In this document: in pieces, positions 1 through 5,679 of the stretch | Numbering within the stretch: the stretch's first letter is position 1 | Layout: the number at the start of each line of letters is the position of its first letter | Source of the DNA: Chitinophagaceae bacterium UBA5175 | GTDB lineage: Bacteria > Bacteroidota > Bacteroidia > Chitinophagales > Chitinophagaceae | Length of the DNA stretch: 5,679 nucleotides | Direction: 5' to 3' | Assembly: GCA_002413325.1 (NCBI GenBank) | Contig: DHWT01000013.1 | Span: 1 to 5,679, forward strand | Made by a program: the position numbers and the translations under genes | The notes under the pieces: generated by a model | Database searches by the model: none | Told to the model about the DNA's origin: nothing | The model's input: only the letters and a program-made list of their open reading frames with translations

Positions 1-143
1 GGAATCAGGTAGGCAGGCATACTGATGGATTTAAAGAACACTGCGGCCTGGGCAGGTAAGAGCAGGCTGGATATGGACGAGAAGGCCATCATCAAAGCCA
101 GTAAACCCGTGGTTATCCAGTAGTAAATGCGAATTTTTTTCAT
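1..143 (-). CDS. DoxX-like family membrane protein (N-terminal part, cut by window edge)
   Basis: The reading frame starts with ATG at 143 and stays open to base 1, giving 47 complete residues. It begins MKKIRIYYWITTGLLALMMA and continues through a Ser/Leu-rich stretch to SMPAYLIP at the edge. The lysine/arginine start, the YWITTGLLA first membrane helix and the short loop ending in a 'xxPAYLIP' segment match the start of DoxX-like (DUF4870/DoxX-type) four-helix inner-membrane proteins common in Bacteroidota. Full-length members are about 115-140 residues, so roughly two thirds lie outside the window. The biochemical role of this family is not well defined. The start codon lies 3 bases after the stop of the upstream hydrolase gene (TAG-AAC-ATG), so the two are very likely translated from one mRNA. 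There is no clear Shine-Dalgarno sequence, as is usual in this phylum. The family call is by recognition of the N-terminus only. Confidence 0.75.
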   Translation of the reverse strand, partial: MKKIRIYYWITTGLLALMMAFSSISSLLLPAQAAVFFKSISMPAYLI

Positions 144-146
144 GTT

Positions 147-1064
147 CTATTTTTTTAAATTTTCTGAATCATGACCAGGCTGAACCGGTGCCACCCATTT
201 ATTATCCAATAGCCAGTTGGCCATCAGCCCGGGCCAGGATTTTACTGAAAGAAAGGAAGAACGGTTCCCCATATTAAAACCGTGGTCCCCGTGGGCGAGG
301 ATATGGGCTTCCACAGAAACTTTTGCCTGCCGGTATTTTTCCAAAAGACTGATGACGGTTACGGAACAGCAGGCATCGTCGTTGGCAGCCAGCAGAAATG
401 CCGGTGGCGCATCATGCGGAACAGTGTCGGGAATATATAAGGGACCCGGATAGACCTGCATGATAAAATCCGGCCGGCCGTTCAGCCGGTCAACGGGATC
501 AGGTGCCTGCGGATTACCATTACCCGAACCAAAGGCGATTGCATCCACCACTTCGCCGCCGGCAGAAAACCCGAGCATGCCCAGGCGGCTGGTATCGATC
601 TTCCATTCCTTATAATGACTGCGGACCAGGCGCATGGCGCGGTAAGCATCTTCCTGCGGTTGTTTATCCAGGGAATAAGGAGAATTCGGTTCACGGGCCA
701 GCCGGTATTTCAGGATGATGGCCGTGATGCCCAGTGTATTGAGGTATTTAGCGGGATCCAGTCCTTCTGCCTTATAAACCAGCAGACGGTGGCCGCCACC
801 CGGACAAATCAGAACGGCCGTTCCATTGGCCGTGCCGGCCGGCGGGAAAAAAACCGTAAGCGACGGGTTATTGATATTTTTTACCCAGTAGTCCTTCGCC
901 TCTTCGGGTTCATTTTTTCTGTTTTCAAAACCCGGTGCCCCGTTTTTCCATAAAGGAAGAACCAGCGAATCGGATTGTGCGTGCAACAGGCTGCTGCAGA
1001 CCACCAGGAGGAAAATGATCGGCATGCGAATCTGAAAAAAGCCGGATATCATGATAGAAGGCAT
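147..1064 (-). CDS. Secreted alpha/beta hydrolase (acetyl-esterase/lipase type)
   Basis: With the start at 1064 the protein has 305 residues. The first 30 form a signal peptide with a hydrophobic core (MPIIFLLVVCSSLLHAQ, residues 14-30), so it should be exported to the periplasm or beyond. The core has the alpha/beta-hydrolase pattern: an oxyanion-type CPGGGH segment (residues 87-92), the nucleophile elbow GFSAGG with Ser167, the acid segment ANDDACC (Asp229/Asp230), and HGDHGFNMG, where His261 is the likely catalytic His. These fit the Aes/BD-FAE-like esterase group, often annotated as acetyl-xylan or carbohydrate esterase; the substrate is not known. The frame stays open up to 1196, but those codons overlap the GNAT gene upstream and give an implausible N-terminus. 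The Met codons at 1052 and 1025 are alternatives to 1064. The cysteine in the leader (LLVVC) has a poor lipobox, so ordinary signal-peptidase cleavage near HAQ is favoured. It sits 68 bases after the GNAT stop and 3 bases before the DoxX-like gene. Confidence 0.85.
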   Translation of the reverse strand: MPSIMISGFFQIRMPIIFLLVVCSSLLHAQSDSLVLPLWKNGAPGFENRKNEPEEAKDYWVKNINNPSLTVFFPPAGTANGTAVLICPGGGHRLLVYKAEGLDPAKYLNTLGITAIILKYRLAREPNSPYSLDKQPQEDAYRAMRLVRSHYKEWKIDTSRLGMLGFSAGGEVVDAIAFGSGNGNPQAPDPVDRLNGRPDFIMQVYPGPLYIPDTVPHDAPPAFLLAANDDACCSVTVISLLEKYRQAKVSVEAHILAHGDHGFNMGNRSSFLSVKSWPGLMANWLLDNKWVAPVQPGHDSENLKK

Positions 1065-1132
1065 TATTTTAATATTTATGACAGGCGCCGGTCCGCATTC
1101 CCATGGCACAGCGTATCGTTTTATGAACATGC

Positions 1133-1411
1133 TCAGCGTACAACGATCGAAAGATACTCCGGGTGTCTTTTCAGATAAACGGCCACAAAGGGACAAAGCA
1201 CTTTAACTTTGATATTATTTGCAATGGCCCATTCGAGTCCGTAATGCGCCAGGGCGGATGCGATACCCTTTCCTTCCAGATTCTTCGGCACATCGGTGTG
1301 CATGAGCCAGATCATCCCGTCGAGGAAGCGATATTGCAGCAGGGCTGTTTCACCCTGTTCATGCACTTCAAACTGCATGTTTTCCTGATTATTGGAAACA
1401 GGTATATCCAT
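1133..1411 (-). CDS. Small GNAT-fold N-acetyltransferase, YjdJ/NATD1 type
   Basis: This 92-residue protein matches the minimal single-domain GNAT group (COG2388, YjdJ-like; the human relative is NATD1). Visible family marks are the ALLQYRF strand (23-29), MHTDVPKNLEGKGIA (37-51), which contains the acetyl-CoA-binding loop with EGKG at 46-49, and the C-terminal CPFVAVYLKRHPEY (73-86). These proteins are cytosolic and bind acetyl-CoA; their acceptor substrates are mostly unknown. Length is normal for the group, which runs about 90-100 residues. The ATG at 1411 is chosen because the NNQEN segment before the FE strand is usual in relatives. Met12 (codon at 1378) has an AGGA about 5 bases upstream and is a possible second start. 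It is the first gene of the minus-strand set and faces the propeller gene across a 77-base divergent gap. Confidence 0.88.
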   Translation of the reverse strand: MDIPVSNNQENMQFEVHEQGETALLQYRFLDGMIWLMHTDVPKNLEGKGIASALAHYGLEWAIANNIKVKVLCPFVAVYLKRHPEYLSIVVR

Positions 1412-1449
1412 ATGCCGACGTTTTTCGGTTTCACAATTTAAATATTCGT

Positions 1450-1476
1450 ATTACAAACACCGTACAATTTTGTAAT
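1450..1476. promoter_or_regulatory. Inverted repeat in divergent promoter gap, possible operator
   Basis: ATTACAAA (1450-1457) and TTTGTAAT (1469-1476) form a perfect 8-bp inverted repeat with an 11-base spacer, in the 77 bases between the divergent GNAT and propeller genes. The right arm overlaps CAATTTTG (1465-1472), which matches the Bacteroidota -7 consensus TAnnTTTG at five of six fixed positions. I could not find a good -33 TTTG at the right distance. The arm spacing suits a dimeric DNA-binding protein rather than a terminator, since the arms are AT-rich. An operator role is inference; no regulator gene is in the window. Confidence 0.35.
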
Positions 1477-1488
1477 TTTTCAATACAT

Positions 1489-2808
1489 ATGAAATATGGT
1501 CCCCGTTATTTTATCTGGATGGGTTTATTAACTTTCCCGGTTTTATTTCCAAAAGCCCAGCACCTGGCTCATCATGAAAAAAAACACGCATCCTTGCCGG
1601 TCGTCCGCCTGGTTCCTTCCGGAAAATTTATTTTCCGGTCATTCGTGGATTGTAATATGGCCAGTGTATGGATCGGGGACAGCTTCCGGATATTCCCCGG
1701 CAAATACGGGGAGGACCCGCTCTGGGGAGAATCCCATGAACTGAAATATGCCAGTGGCAATACGGTGGACGAAGTTTTCAGCAGGGCCCCTGCTGAATTT
1801 CAGGAACCCCTGATGCCGGCGAATGCAGCACCTGGTAAAAAGGGCTTACATGGCGCCGTCTGGTTTGAGTCGCTGTATCAATACAAGGCAGACCGGACGG
1901 GGAACACGTTATATGCGCTATATCATAATGAAAATTATCCTTCCACCCTGCCTTATGATCCGGTTACGGGTGAAGGTTATATAGATAAGAACTGGCCGGA
2001 AGGCCTCCGGGGTCCGGAAACGAAAACGGCTGTCTGCCGGATTGGAATTATGAAATCCGTGGATGGGGGGAAAAGCTGGACCGACAAAGGCATCCTGCTG
2101 GAAGACCTTCAGCCCCGTCTGATCCTCCGGCCGCATAATACCGGAATTAATTTTGCCGGCGGCGTGGGGGATCCTTCAGCCATCGCCCAAGGAAATTACC
2201 TTTATGTATTTTATGGTGAATATGGTTATCCCGGCCGGTATGATGAAAAAACTTATGATCCGGTCAAAGAATGGATGGGTCAGTGTATCAGTATTGCCCG
2301 GATTCCCTTGTCGGAACTGGATAGTCCTTCGGGGAATGCAAAAAGATGGGACGGGTATGCATTCAGCACCTTGCCGGATCGGGACGGCCGGCCGGTTGCC
2401 CGTTTGCAGATTCCCCTGAACCAGGGAGGCGGACCTGCCTCCTCACCCCATGCCAGATACTACTGGGGGCCTTCAGTCAGTTGGAATGAACACCTCCGTT
2501 GCTGGGTGATGCTCATGGCCAGGGCGGAAGGACCTTCCTGGAAAGGCAATAGTATTTATATCTCTTACAACCGACATGCTGACCTGGGTGCAGGCACCCA
2601 TTCCCAGGATTGGTCCGTTCCGCAATTATTATTGAAAAAACCCGGGCATACCCTATGGTATCCATCCCTGCAGCCCCTCAATACAGTTGCTGACCGGAAA
2701 GCCGGCTATACTTCCCTTGAATTGGGACGGAAAGCCAGGTTATTTTATAAGGATATGACCCCCGAAAAAGGGGAATATGTATCCGAATACCTGCTCGAAT
2801 TTGAATAA
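1489..2808 (+). CDS. Secreted Asp-box protein, probable beta-propeller (sialidase/GH43-like fold), function unknown
   Basis: This 439-residue protein starts with a signal peptide (MKYGPRYFIWMGLLTFPVLF, cleavage likely after KAQ at 22-24), followed by a His-rich segment, HLAHHEKKH (25-33). An Asp-box, SVDGGKSW (190-197, pattern SxDxGxxW), and the repeated aromatic strand-turn pattern point to a beta-propeller. VGDPSAIAQGNYLYVFYGEYGY (226-247) resembles the blade with the catalytic-pocket aspartate in GH43/GH130-like five-bladed enzymes, and a comparable YYWGPSVSW strand appears further on. This makes a glycan-directed enzyme or binding protein plausible. I cannot see a full sialidase Arg triad, and only one Asp-box is clear, so a named activity is not justified. 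The protein is exported and would act in the periplasm or on the surface. It appears monocistronic: its upstream neighbour is divergent and 150 bases separate it from the next gene. An A/T-rich leader without Shine-Dalgarno precedes the ATG; no better start is seen. Confidence 0.8.
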   Translation: MKYGPRYFIWMGLLTFPVLFPKAQHLAHHEKKHASLPVVRLVPSGKFIFRSFVDCNMASVWIGDSFRIFPGKYGEDPLWGESHELKYASGNTVDEVFSRAPAEFQEPLMPANAAPGKKGLHGAVWFESLYQYKADRTGNTLYALYHNENYPSTLPYDPVTGEGYIDKNWPEGLRGPETKTAVCRIGIMKSVDGGKSWTDKGILLEDLQPRLILRPHNTGINFAGGVGDPSAIAQGNYLYVFYGEYGYPGRYDEKTYDPVKEWMGQCISIARIPLSELDSPSGNAKRWDGYAFSTLPDRDGRPVARLQIPLNQGGGPASSPHARYYWGPSVSWNEHLRCWVMLMARAEGPSWKGNSIYISYNRHADLGAGTHSQDWSVPQLLLKKPGHTLWYPSLQPLNTVADRKAGYTSLELGRKARLFYKDMTPEKGEYVSEYLLEFE

Positions 2809-2848
2809 ACAAAAGAAAGTCAGCTAAGTACAAAATTATCCTTATTAA

Positions 2849-2877
2849 GCGGGCCAGCCCCTCCCGTCAGGCGGAGG
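2849..2877. repeat. GC-rich patch with short inverted repeats after the propeller gene
   Basis: Within an otherwise AT-rich 150-base gap, a 29-base GC-rich island holds GGGC-CA-GCCC (2851-2860) and CCTCC (2860-2864) pairing with GGAGG (2873-2877) across an 8-base loop. It could form weak hairpins. No T-run follows on either strand, so it is a poor intrinsic terminator. It may be a single copy of a dispersed palindromic element, but only one copy is visible here. Confidence 0.3.
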
Positions 2878-2883
2878 AAACAA

Positions 2884-2912
2884 TTTGGTAACATTAAATT
2901 AATATAGGTTGT
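2884..2912 (+). promoter_or_regulatory. Weak Bacteroidota-type promoter candidate for the 115-residue gene
   Basis: TTTG (2884-2887) is followed after 17 bases by TAGGTTGT (2905-2912), which resembles the -33 TTTG and -7 TAnnTTTG elements of the primary Bacteroidota sigma factor. The -7 box matches only four of six fixed positions, and the spacer is about two bases shorter than usual. The position would give a leader of about 40 bases before the ATG at 2959. Confidence 0.25.
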
Positions 2913-2958
2913 GAAGTTCCAAGCCTATTTTGCATGAGATTTTTAACAATACGTTACC

Positions 2959-3306
2959 ATGCAAGAAGAATTTCAACTCCATTTTCCGCTGTTAAACCGG
3001 GTGGCCCAGATCAGAAAGTCTCCTTATTCATTAGTGATCCTGCGGGAGGGATTGTATTCTGTTTCAGTGGATAAATTACCCCTGGTTGAATACTTTGTTT
3101 TTTTCGACAGCCCGGTGAAAGGTGAACAATTGAAATTGAAATTCTATAAGACGTTATCAGACGGCCGGTGGTATGATAAATCCTATTCTGAAGAAGCAGA
3201 ATTGAATTCTCCTGAATTCGGCATCCCTGAGATGAACAGGGAATTAAAAGCGGTGCTGGATGCTTATGATGCAACACATGCGCAGCAGAAAAGTTTCTCC
3301 CTTTAA
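2959..3306 (+). CDS. Hypothetical protein, 115 residues, not recognised
   Basis: I do not recognise a family. The protein has no signal peptide, no membrane segment and no cysteine, so it is probably cytosolic. It starts MQEEFQLHFPLLNRVAQI, has a strand-rich middle (YSLVILREGLYSVSV at 23-37, LVEYFVFF at 42-49, QLKLKFYKTL at 57-66), and ends in an acidic helix (EMNRELKAVLDAYDATHAQQ, about 91-110). This suggests a small alpha/beta domain. The balanced charged and hydrophobic pattern supports real coding over the longer antisense frame at 3011-3463. The gene has its own 150-base upstream gap and converges on the 352-residue gene with 9 bases between the two stop codons, so neither has room for a terminator hairpin between them. 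Confidence 0.7.
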   Translation: MQEEFQLHFPLLNRVAQIRKSPYSLVILREGLYSVSVDKLPLVEYFVFFDSPVKGEQLKLKFYKTLSDGRWYDKSYSEEAELNSPEFGIPEMNRELKAVLDAYDATHAQQKSFSL

Positions 3307-3315
3307 TTTTTACTA

Positions 3316-4374
3316 TTATTTCCCCGTTGTCAGCCGCAGGATTTTGCTGTGAACCCCATTTACAGACCCCTTGGCAGATCCTCCGGCATTGTGCCTGTTC
3401 ATGGTCGACATGATTTCGAGTAGCGATTCTTTTTTTTCTGCATATTCTCCTGTAATCAGACAAAGGATTTCTGCCAGCTTATTTTCAAATGAAAGGGAAT
3501 CCATCCCCGCATAGCGGGTTTTTAGAAAATCTATAATTCCCAGTTCATTCAGCAGGTCCAGTTTACCGGACAAATCCAGAGGTGCTGGTCTTTGAAAATC
3601 AACCGGGTTCAGGGAATTCTGAAAGCCGGCTTTCAGGGAGCTGATATAATTCGCATAGATAATTCCCTGTGCATATAAATAGAGCTCGGTAAATTTTCTT
3701 TTTTTCCCCGGACCGTTTACCCGGTTTTTGAAAGCATCATAAAAGCCTTTATAGAATACGGACATGCACTGGAGCCTGAAACTTTTATCATATTCATGCT
3801 GCAGACAATATTCCAAATGGTTGATGATGCCATTGGCTTCGTCCAGCAAAACTTCAACCGGGTTACCCGCCATCATTTTTTGCCGGATCCATTCAGTACA
3901 TACCGGTGTCCGGGACAGGAAGCAGGATAAAATATAATTGCTATAAACAGCGCTGTTGGAATTGGCCGGTCTGATACTGAATACAAAAGTTTCTCCGAAA
4001 GAAAATTTTTTCTCGGTCAGTGCCGGGTTATTTCTTTCTTTCTTAAAAATTTCAGCCAGCGCATCTGTTTTATTTTTTTGGAAGAAGAAAGGCAGTTTCG
4101 GATCAAATTCCGGAAAAGAAAACGGGATGATTCCGAAATGCCTGTCAAAAAAAACCAGTTTCTCGGCGTATTTCTTCAATCCCCTGAACTCATCAAGTAA
4201 CAGGCGGACCTGATTTTCTGAATATAAAGGCATGTTGCGTGATGCTATGTGTTTTCCAAATATAACATTCGAAACAACCTGTTTTTGCACCGGTTTCCGG
4301 GTTAAGAAATTATTAAGTATTTGTATGATGTCGCGGGCTGTTCCGATGTAAACAGCCCGTAAAGCAGGTAACAT
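3316..4374 (-). CDS. Hypothetical protein, 352 residues, mostly helical, not recognised
   Basis: There is no signal peptide or membrane helix, so it should be cytosolic. Residues 50-115 mix helix with a Phe/Pro-rich segment (FDRHFGIIPFSFPEFDPKLPFFF, about 76-98). Residues 174-250 look like long amphipathic helices with regularly spaced aromatics (HLEYCLQHEYDKSFRLQ, then YLYAQGIIYANYISSL). The tail (about 293-350) has a LAEILCLITG helix followed by a basic, Gly/Ser/Asn-rich segment ending in VHSKILRLTTGK. That tail vaguely recalls C-terminal segments of other Bacteroidota hypothetical and RteC-like proteins, but I do not claim homology. The ATG at 4374 is preceded by an in-frame TAA at 4390-4392. 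Met48 (codon at 4233) is an alternative start. With the 4374 start, codons 6-14 include a perfect 9-bp inverted repeat. It is divergent from the porin gene across 77 bases. Confidence 0.7.
   Translation of the reverse strand: MLPALRAVYIGTARDIIQILNNFLTRKPVQKQVVSNVIFGKHIASRNMPLYSENQVRLLLDEFRGLKKYAEKLVFFDRHFGIIPFSFPEFDPKLPFFFQKNKTDALAEIFKKERNNPALTEKKFSFGETFVFSIRPANSNSAVYSNYILSCFLSRTPVCTEWIRQKMMAGNPVEVLLDEANGIINHLEYCLQHEYDKSFRLQCMSVFYKGFYDAFKNRVNGPGKKRKFTELYLYAQGIIYANYISSLKAGFQNSLNPVDFQRPAPLDLSGKLDLLNELGIIDFLKTRYAGMDSLSFENKLAEILCLITGEYAEKKESLLEIMSTMNRHNAGGSAKGSVNGVHSKILRLTTGK
4334..4359. repeat. Perfect 9-bp GC-rich inverted repeat at the start of the 352-residue gene
   Basis: CGGGCTGTT (4334-4342) and AACAGCCCG (4351-4359) pair perfectly around an 8-base loop. 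On the minus strand the element covers codons 6-14 (RAVYIGTAR) if translation starts at 4374, or lies about 100 bases upstream if Met48 is the true start. No T-run follows in either direction. It could be an mRNA hairpin that affects translation initiation, a protein-binding palindrome, or chance. The repeat itself is certain; its role is unknown. Confidence 0.55.
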
Positions 4375-4415
4375 TATGGTAATATTCGCTTAACATTCCA
4401 TTCACAGGATCTGCC

Positions 4416-4423
4416 TTCTTTTG
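4416..4423 (+). promoter_or_regulatory. Weak -7-like box upstream of the porin gene
   Basis: TTCTTTTG matches the Bacteroidota -7 consensus TAnnTTTG at five of six fixed positions and would give a leader of roughly 20 bases before the porin ATG at 4452. A clear -33 TTTG is missing at the expected distance, so this is a tentative placement within the 77-base divergent gap. Confidence 0.22.
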
Positions 4424-4451
4424 CAACCAAATCAATTCTAAAAAGACTTTT

Positions 4452-5679
4452 ATGAAAAGTTGGATCGCTAAAACATTCGTCAGGATTTCAGTCCTGATAT
4501 TTCTTTTTTCATTCTTTTATAGTTCTTCAGAGGCCCAGTATGTATTTAGTAATGATTCCCTTTTTAAAACAGGTGCGGCAAATACCGGCCGGCTCTGGGG
4601 TTATGCTTTTGGTGATATTGCCTATAAAACGCATTCCGATTCCTTAACCCGCGGCGGGAGCAACCAGTACACGGGTATTCCCCAAAACAGAACGTCCTTC
4701 CAGTTCCGGCGTATTTACCTGGGATATGACTATAATATTTCTAAAAAATTCTCGGCGGAATTATTATTGGCAGCAGAAGATAATTTTCCCGCGGGCAACC
4801 CGCCTGTCGGCAGTGCTGCAGGTACAACCACCGCGCTTGTTCCGGGTAATTCAACCGGAGATTTACTGACCGACCAGAAATTAATCTTTTATATCAAGCT
4901 GTTGAATCTCCGGTGGAAGAATATCTGGAAAGGAACTGACCTGGTCATAGGGCAGGCGGCTACACCGGCTTTCCCCATGTTAACGGAAAAGATCTGGAGC
5001 TACCGCTCTGTAGAAAGGACGATTTCGGATATACGCCGCACGCCTTCTTTTGATATGGGTGTCGGCTTACAGGGTGTTTTTGATCCGGCCAAGAAGAACT
5101 ATGGTTATAACCTGATGGTTGCAAACGGCACCAGCGCCAAACCGGAAAGCGATAATTTCAAATGGTTTTACGGAGATGTGTATGCTTATTTTTTCAAAAA
5201 GAAAATCGTAGTGGACGCATATGCGGATTATCAAAGAATGAACTGGATACCTACCTGGCACCATTCGCGCCAGATGTTAAAAGGTTATATCGCTTATAAC
5301 AGCTCGGCTACGGAAGCAGGTATGAACCCGGGTACCGGATACACGATTGGTGTGGAAGGTTTTGTAAATACCCTGAAAAACGACAATTTTGCCGCTTTAA
5401 ACGGAGGGGGCGTTGATACATTAACTACTGCCGCTACCGGATTATCTATGTACATTCACGGCGACATTATAAAGAACAAACTCAGGTTTTTTATTCGCTA
5501 TGATGTGTATAATCCCAATAATAAAGTTAACAACACCCTGTACGGCAAATACAGTGGCAATACCGGTAACTACAACGACAATTCCTTCCATACGACCTAT
5601 AATTACCAGGCTGCCACCCCAACCGTTACCTACGTAAATACCGGCGACCAGACTTATAAGCAACAATTTTTTACTGCCG
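4452..5679 (+). CDS. Outer-membrane porin, OprO/OprP-like (phosphate-selective porin family), 3' end outside window
   Basis: The frame starts with ATG at 4452 and is open through 409 residues to the right edge without a stop. A signal peptide (MKSWIAKTFVRISVLIFLFS, ending SSSEAQ near residue 29) is followed by alternating aromatic/polar beta-strands typical of a 16-18-strand barrel. Recognisable parts are GRLWGYAFGDIAYK (46-59), RTSFQFRRIYLGYDYNIS (80-97) with FSAELLLAAE (100-109), TDLVIGQAATPAF (162-174), and RTPSFDMGVGLQGVFD (196-211) leading to a YGYNLMVANG strand. This layout fits Bacteroidota porins related to Pseudomonas OprO/OprP. The family is best known for phosphate or pyrophosphate uptake, but in this phylum the solute is usually undetermined. 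Full-length relatives are about 400-480 residues, so only the last strands are missing. No phosphate-transport genes are nearby. The leader before the ATG is A-rich without a Shine-Dalgarno sequence. Confidence 0.82.
   Translation, partial: MKSWIAKTFVRISVLIFLFSFFYSSSEAQYVFSNDSLFKTGAANTGRLWGYAFGDIAYKTHSDSLTRGGSNQYTGIPQNRTSFQFRRIYLGYDYNISKKFSAELLLAAEDNFPAGNPPVGSAAGTTTALVPGNSTGDLLTDQKLIFYIKLLNLRWKNIWKGTDLVIGQAATPAFPMLTEKIWSYRSVERTISDIRRTPSFDMGVGLQGVFDPAKKNYGYNLMVANGTSAKPESDNFKWFYGDVYAYFFKKKIVVDAYADYQRMNWIPTWHHSRQMLKGYIAYNSSATEAGMNPGTGYTIGVEGFVNTLKNDNFAALNGGGVDTLTTAATGLSMYIHGDIIKNKLRFFIRYDVYNPNNKVNNTLYGKYSGNTGNYNDNSFHTTYNYQAATPTVTYVNTGDQTYKQQFFTA

Noticed and set aside
134..140. T7 run (A7 in the DoxX-like gene start) as a possible phase-variation tract
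   Set aside because: It simply encodes Lys-Lys at a signal/membrane N-terminus, is short, and has no evidence of length variation; similar T7-T8 runs occur elsewhere in the window within intact genes.
217..953. Several plus-strand open frames of 70-112 codons opposite the hydrolase
   Set aside because: They mirror the codon structure of the hydrolase on the other strand and show no plausible protein features.
1065..1196. Upstream extension of the hydrolase frame to a Met at 1196
   Set aside because: It would overlap the GNAT gene by 64 bases and place 44 non-signal-like residues ahead of a good signal peptide.
1412..1488. Both divergent gaps (1412-1488 and 4375-4451) are exactly 77 bases
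   Set aside because: They share no sequence similarity that I can see, so the equal length is most likely coincidence.
2860..2877. CCTCC/GGAGG hairpin as an intrinsic terminator for the propeller gene
   Set aside because: The stem is only 5 bp with an 8-base loop and has no following T-run.
3011..3463. 150-codon open frame on the minus strand, antisense to the 115-residue gene
   Set aside because: The translation is rich in Cys, His, Arg and Ile without domain-like pattern, it overlaps the 3' end of the 352-residue gene by about 150 bases on the same strand, and the opposite strand codes for a more protein-like product.
5442..5666. 74-codon hydrophobic minus-strand frame (Val/Ile/Gly-rich)
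   Set aside because: It is the antisense of porin beta-strands, where alternating Tyr/Asn/Thr codons read as Val/Ile in reverse; the porin frame is continuous through it.

Overview
The window most likely comes from a Bacteroidota chromosome, probably near Chitinophagaceae. The evidence is the protein types (DoxX-like protein, NDDxCC-type secreted alpha/beta hydrolase, OprO/P-like porin, signal peptides ending in '-AQ'), A/T-rich leaders without convincing Shine-Dalgarno sequences, and short intergenic gaps. The taxonomic call is inference from sequence style; no search was run.

Left third (1-1411, minus strand): three co-directional genes, read right to left. They are a small YjdJ/NATD1-type GNAT protein (1411-1133), a secreted alpha/beta hydrolase of the acetyl-esterase/lipase type (about 1064-147), and a DoxX-like membrane protein that starts 3 bases after the hydrolase stop and runs off the left edge. 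The hydrolase and DoxX gene are almost certainly co-transcribed, and the GNAT gene probably belongs to the same unit.

Middle (1489-3306, plus strand): a 439-residue secreted protein with one Asp-box and a GDPS segment, probably a beta-propeller related to sialidase/GH43-like folds. It is divergent from the GNAT gene across a 77-base gap that holds an 8-bp inverted repeat. After a 150-base gap with a GC-rich patch and a weak promoter candidate comes a 115-residue protein I do not recognise.

Right third (3316-5679): a 352-residue unrecognised cytosolic protein on the minus strand, convergent with the 115-residue gene (9-base gap). It is divergent, across another 77-base gap, from a plus-strand OprO/P-like outer-membrane porin that is open at the right edge. 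A perfect 9-bp GC-rich inverted repeat lies inside the first 15 codons of the 352-residue gene.

The hydrolase, the propeller protein and the porin would all act in the cell envelope or outside it. This fits a scavenging or glycan/ester-processing lifestyle, but no SusC/SusD pair, sigma/anti-sigma pair or other polysaccharide-locus marker is present to tie them to one substrate. There are no tRNA or rRNA genes, CRISPR arrays, transposases or recognisable defence genes. I found no convincing undescribed multi-gene system. The points most worth a second look are the two unrecognised proteins, the propeller protein, and the two inverted repeats near gene starts.
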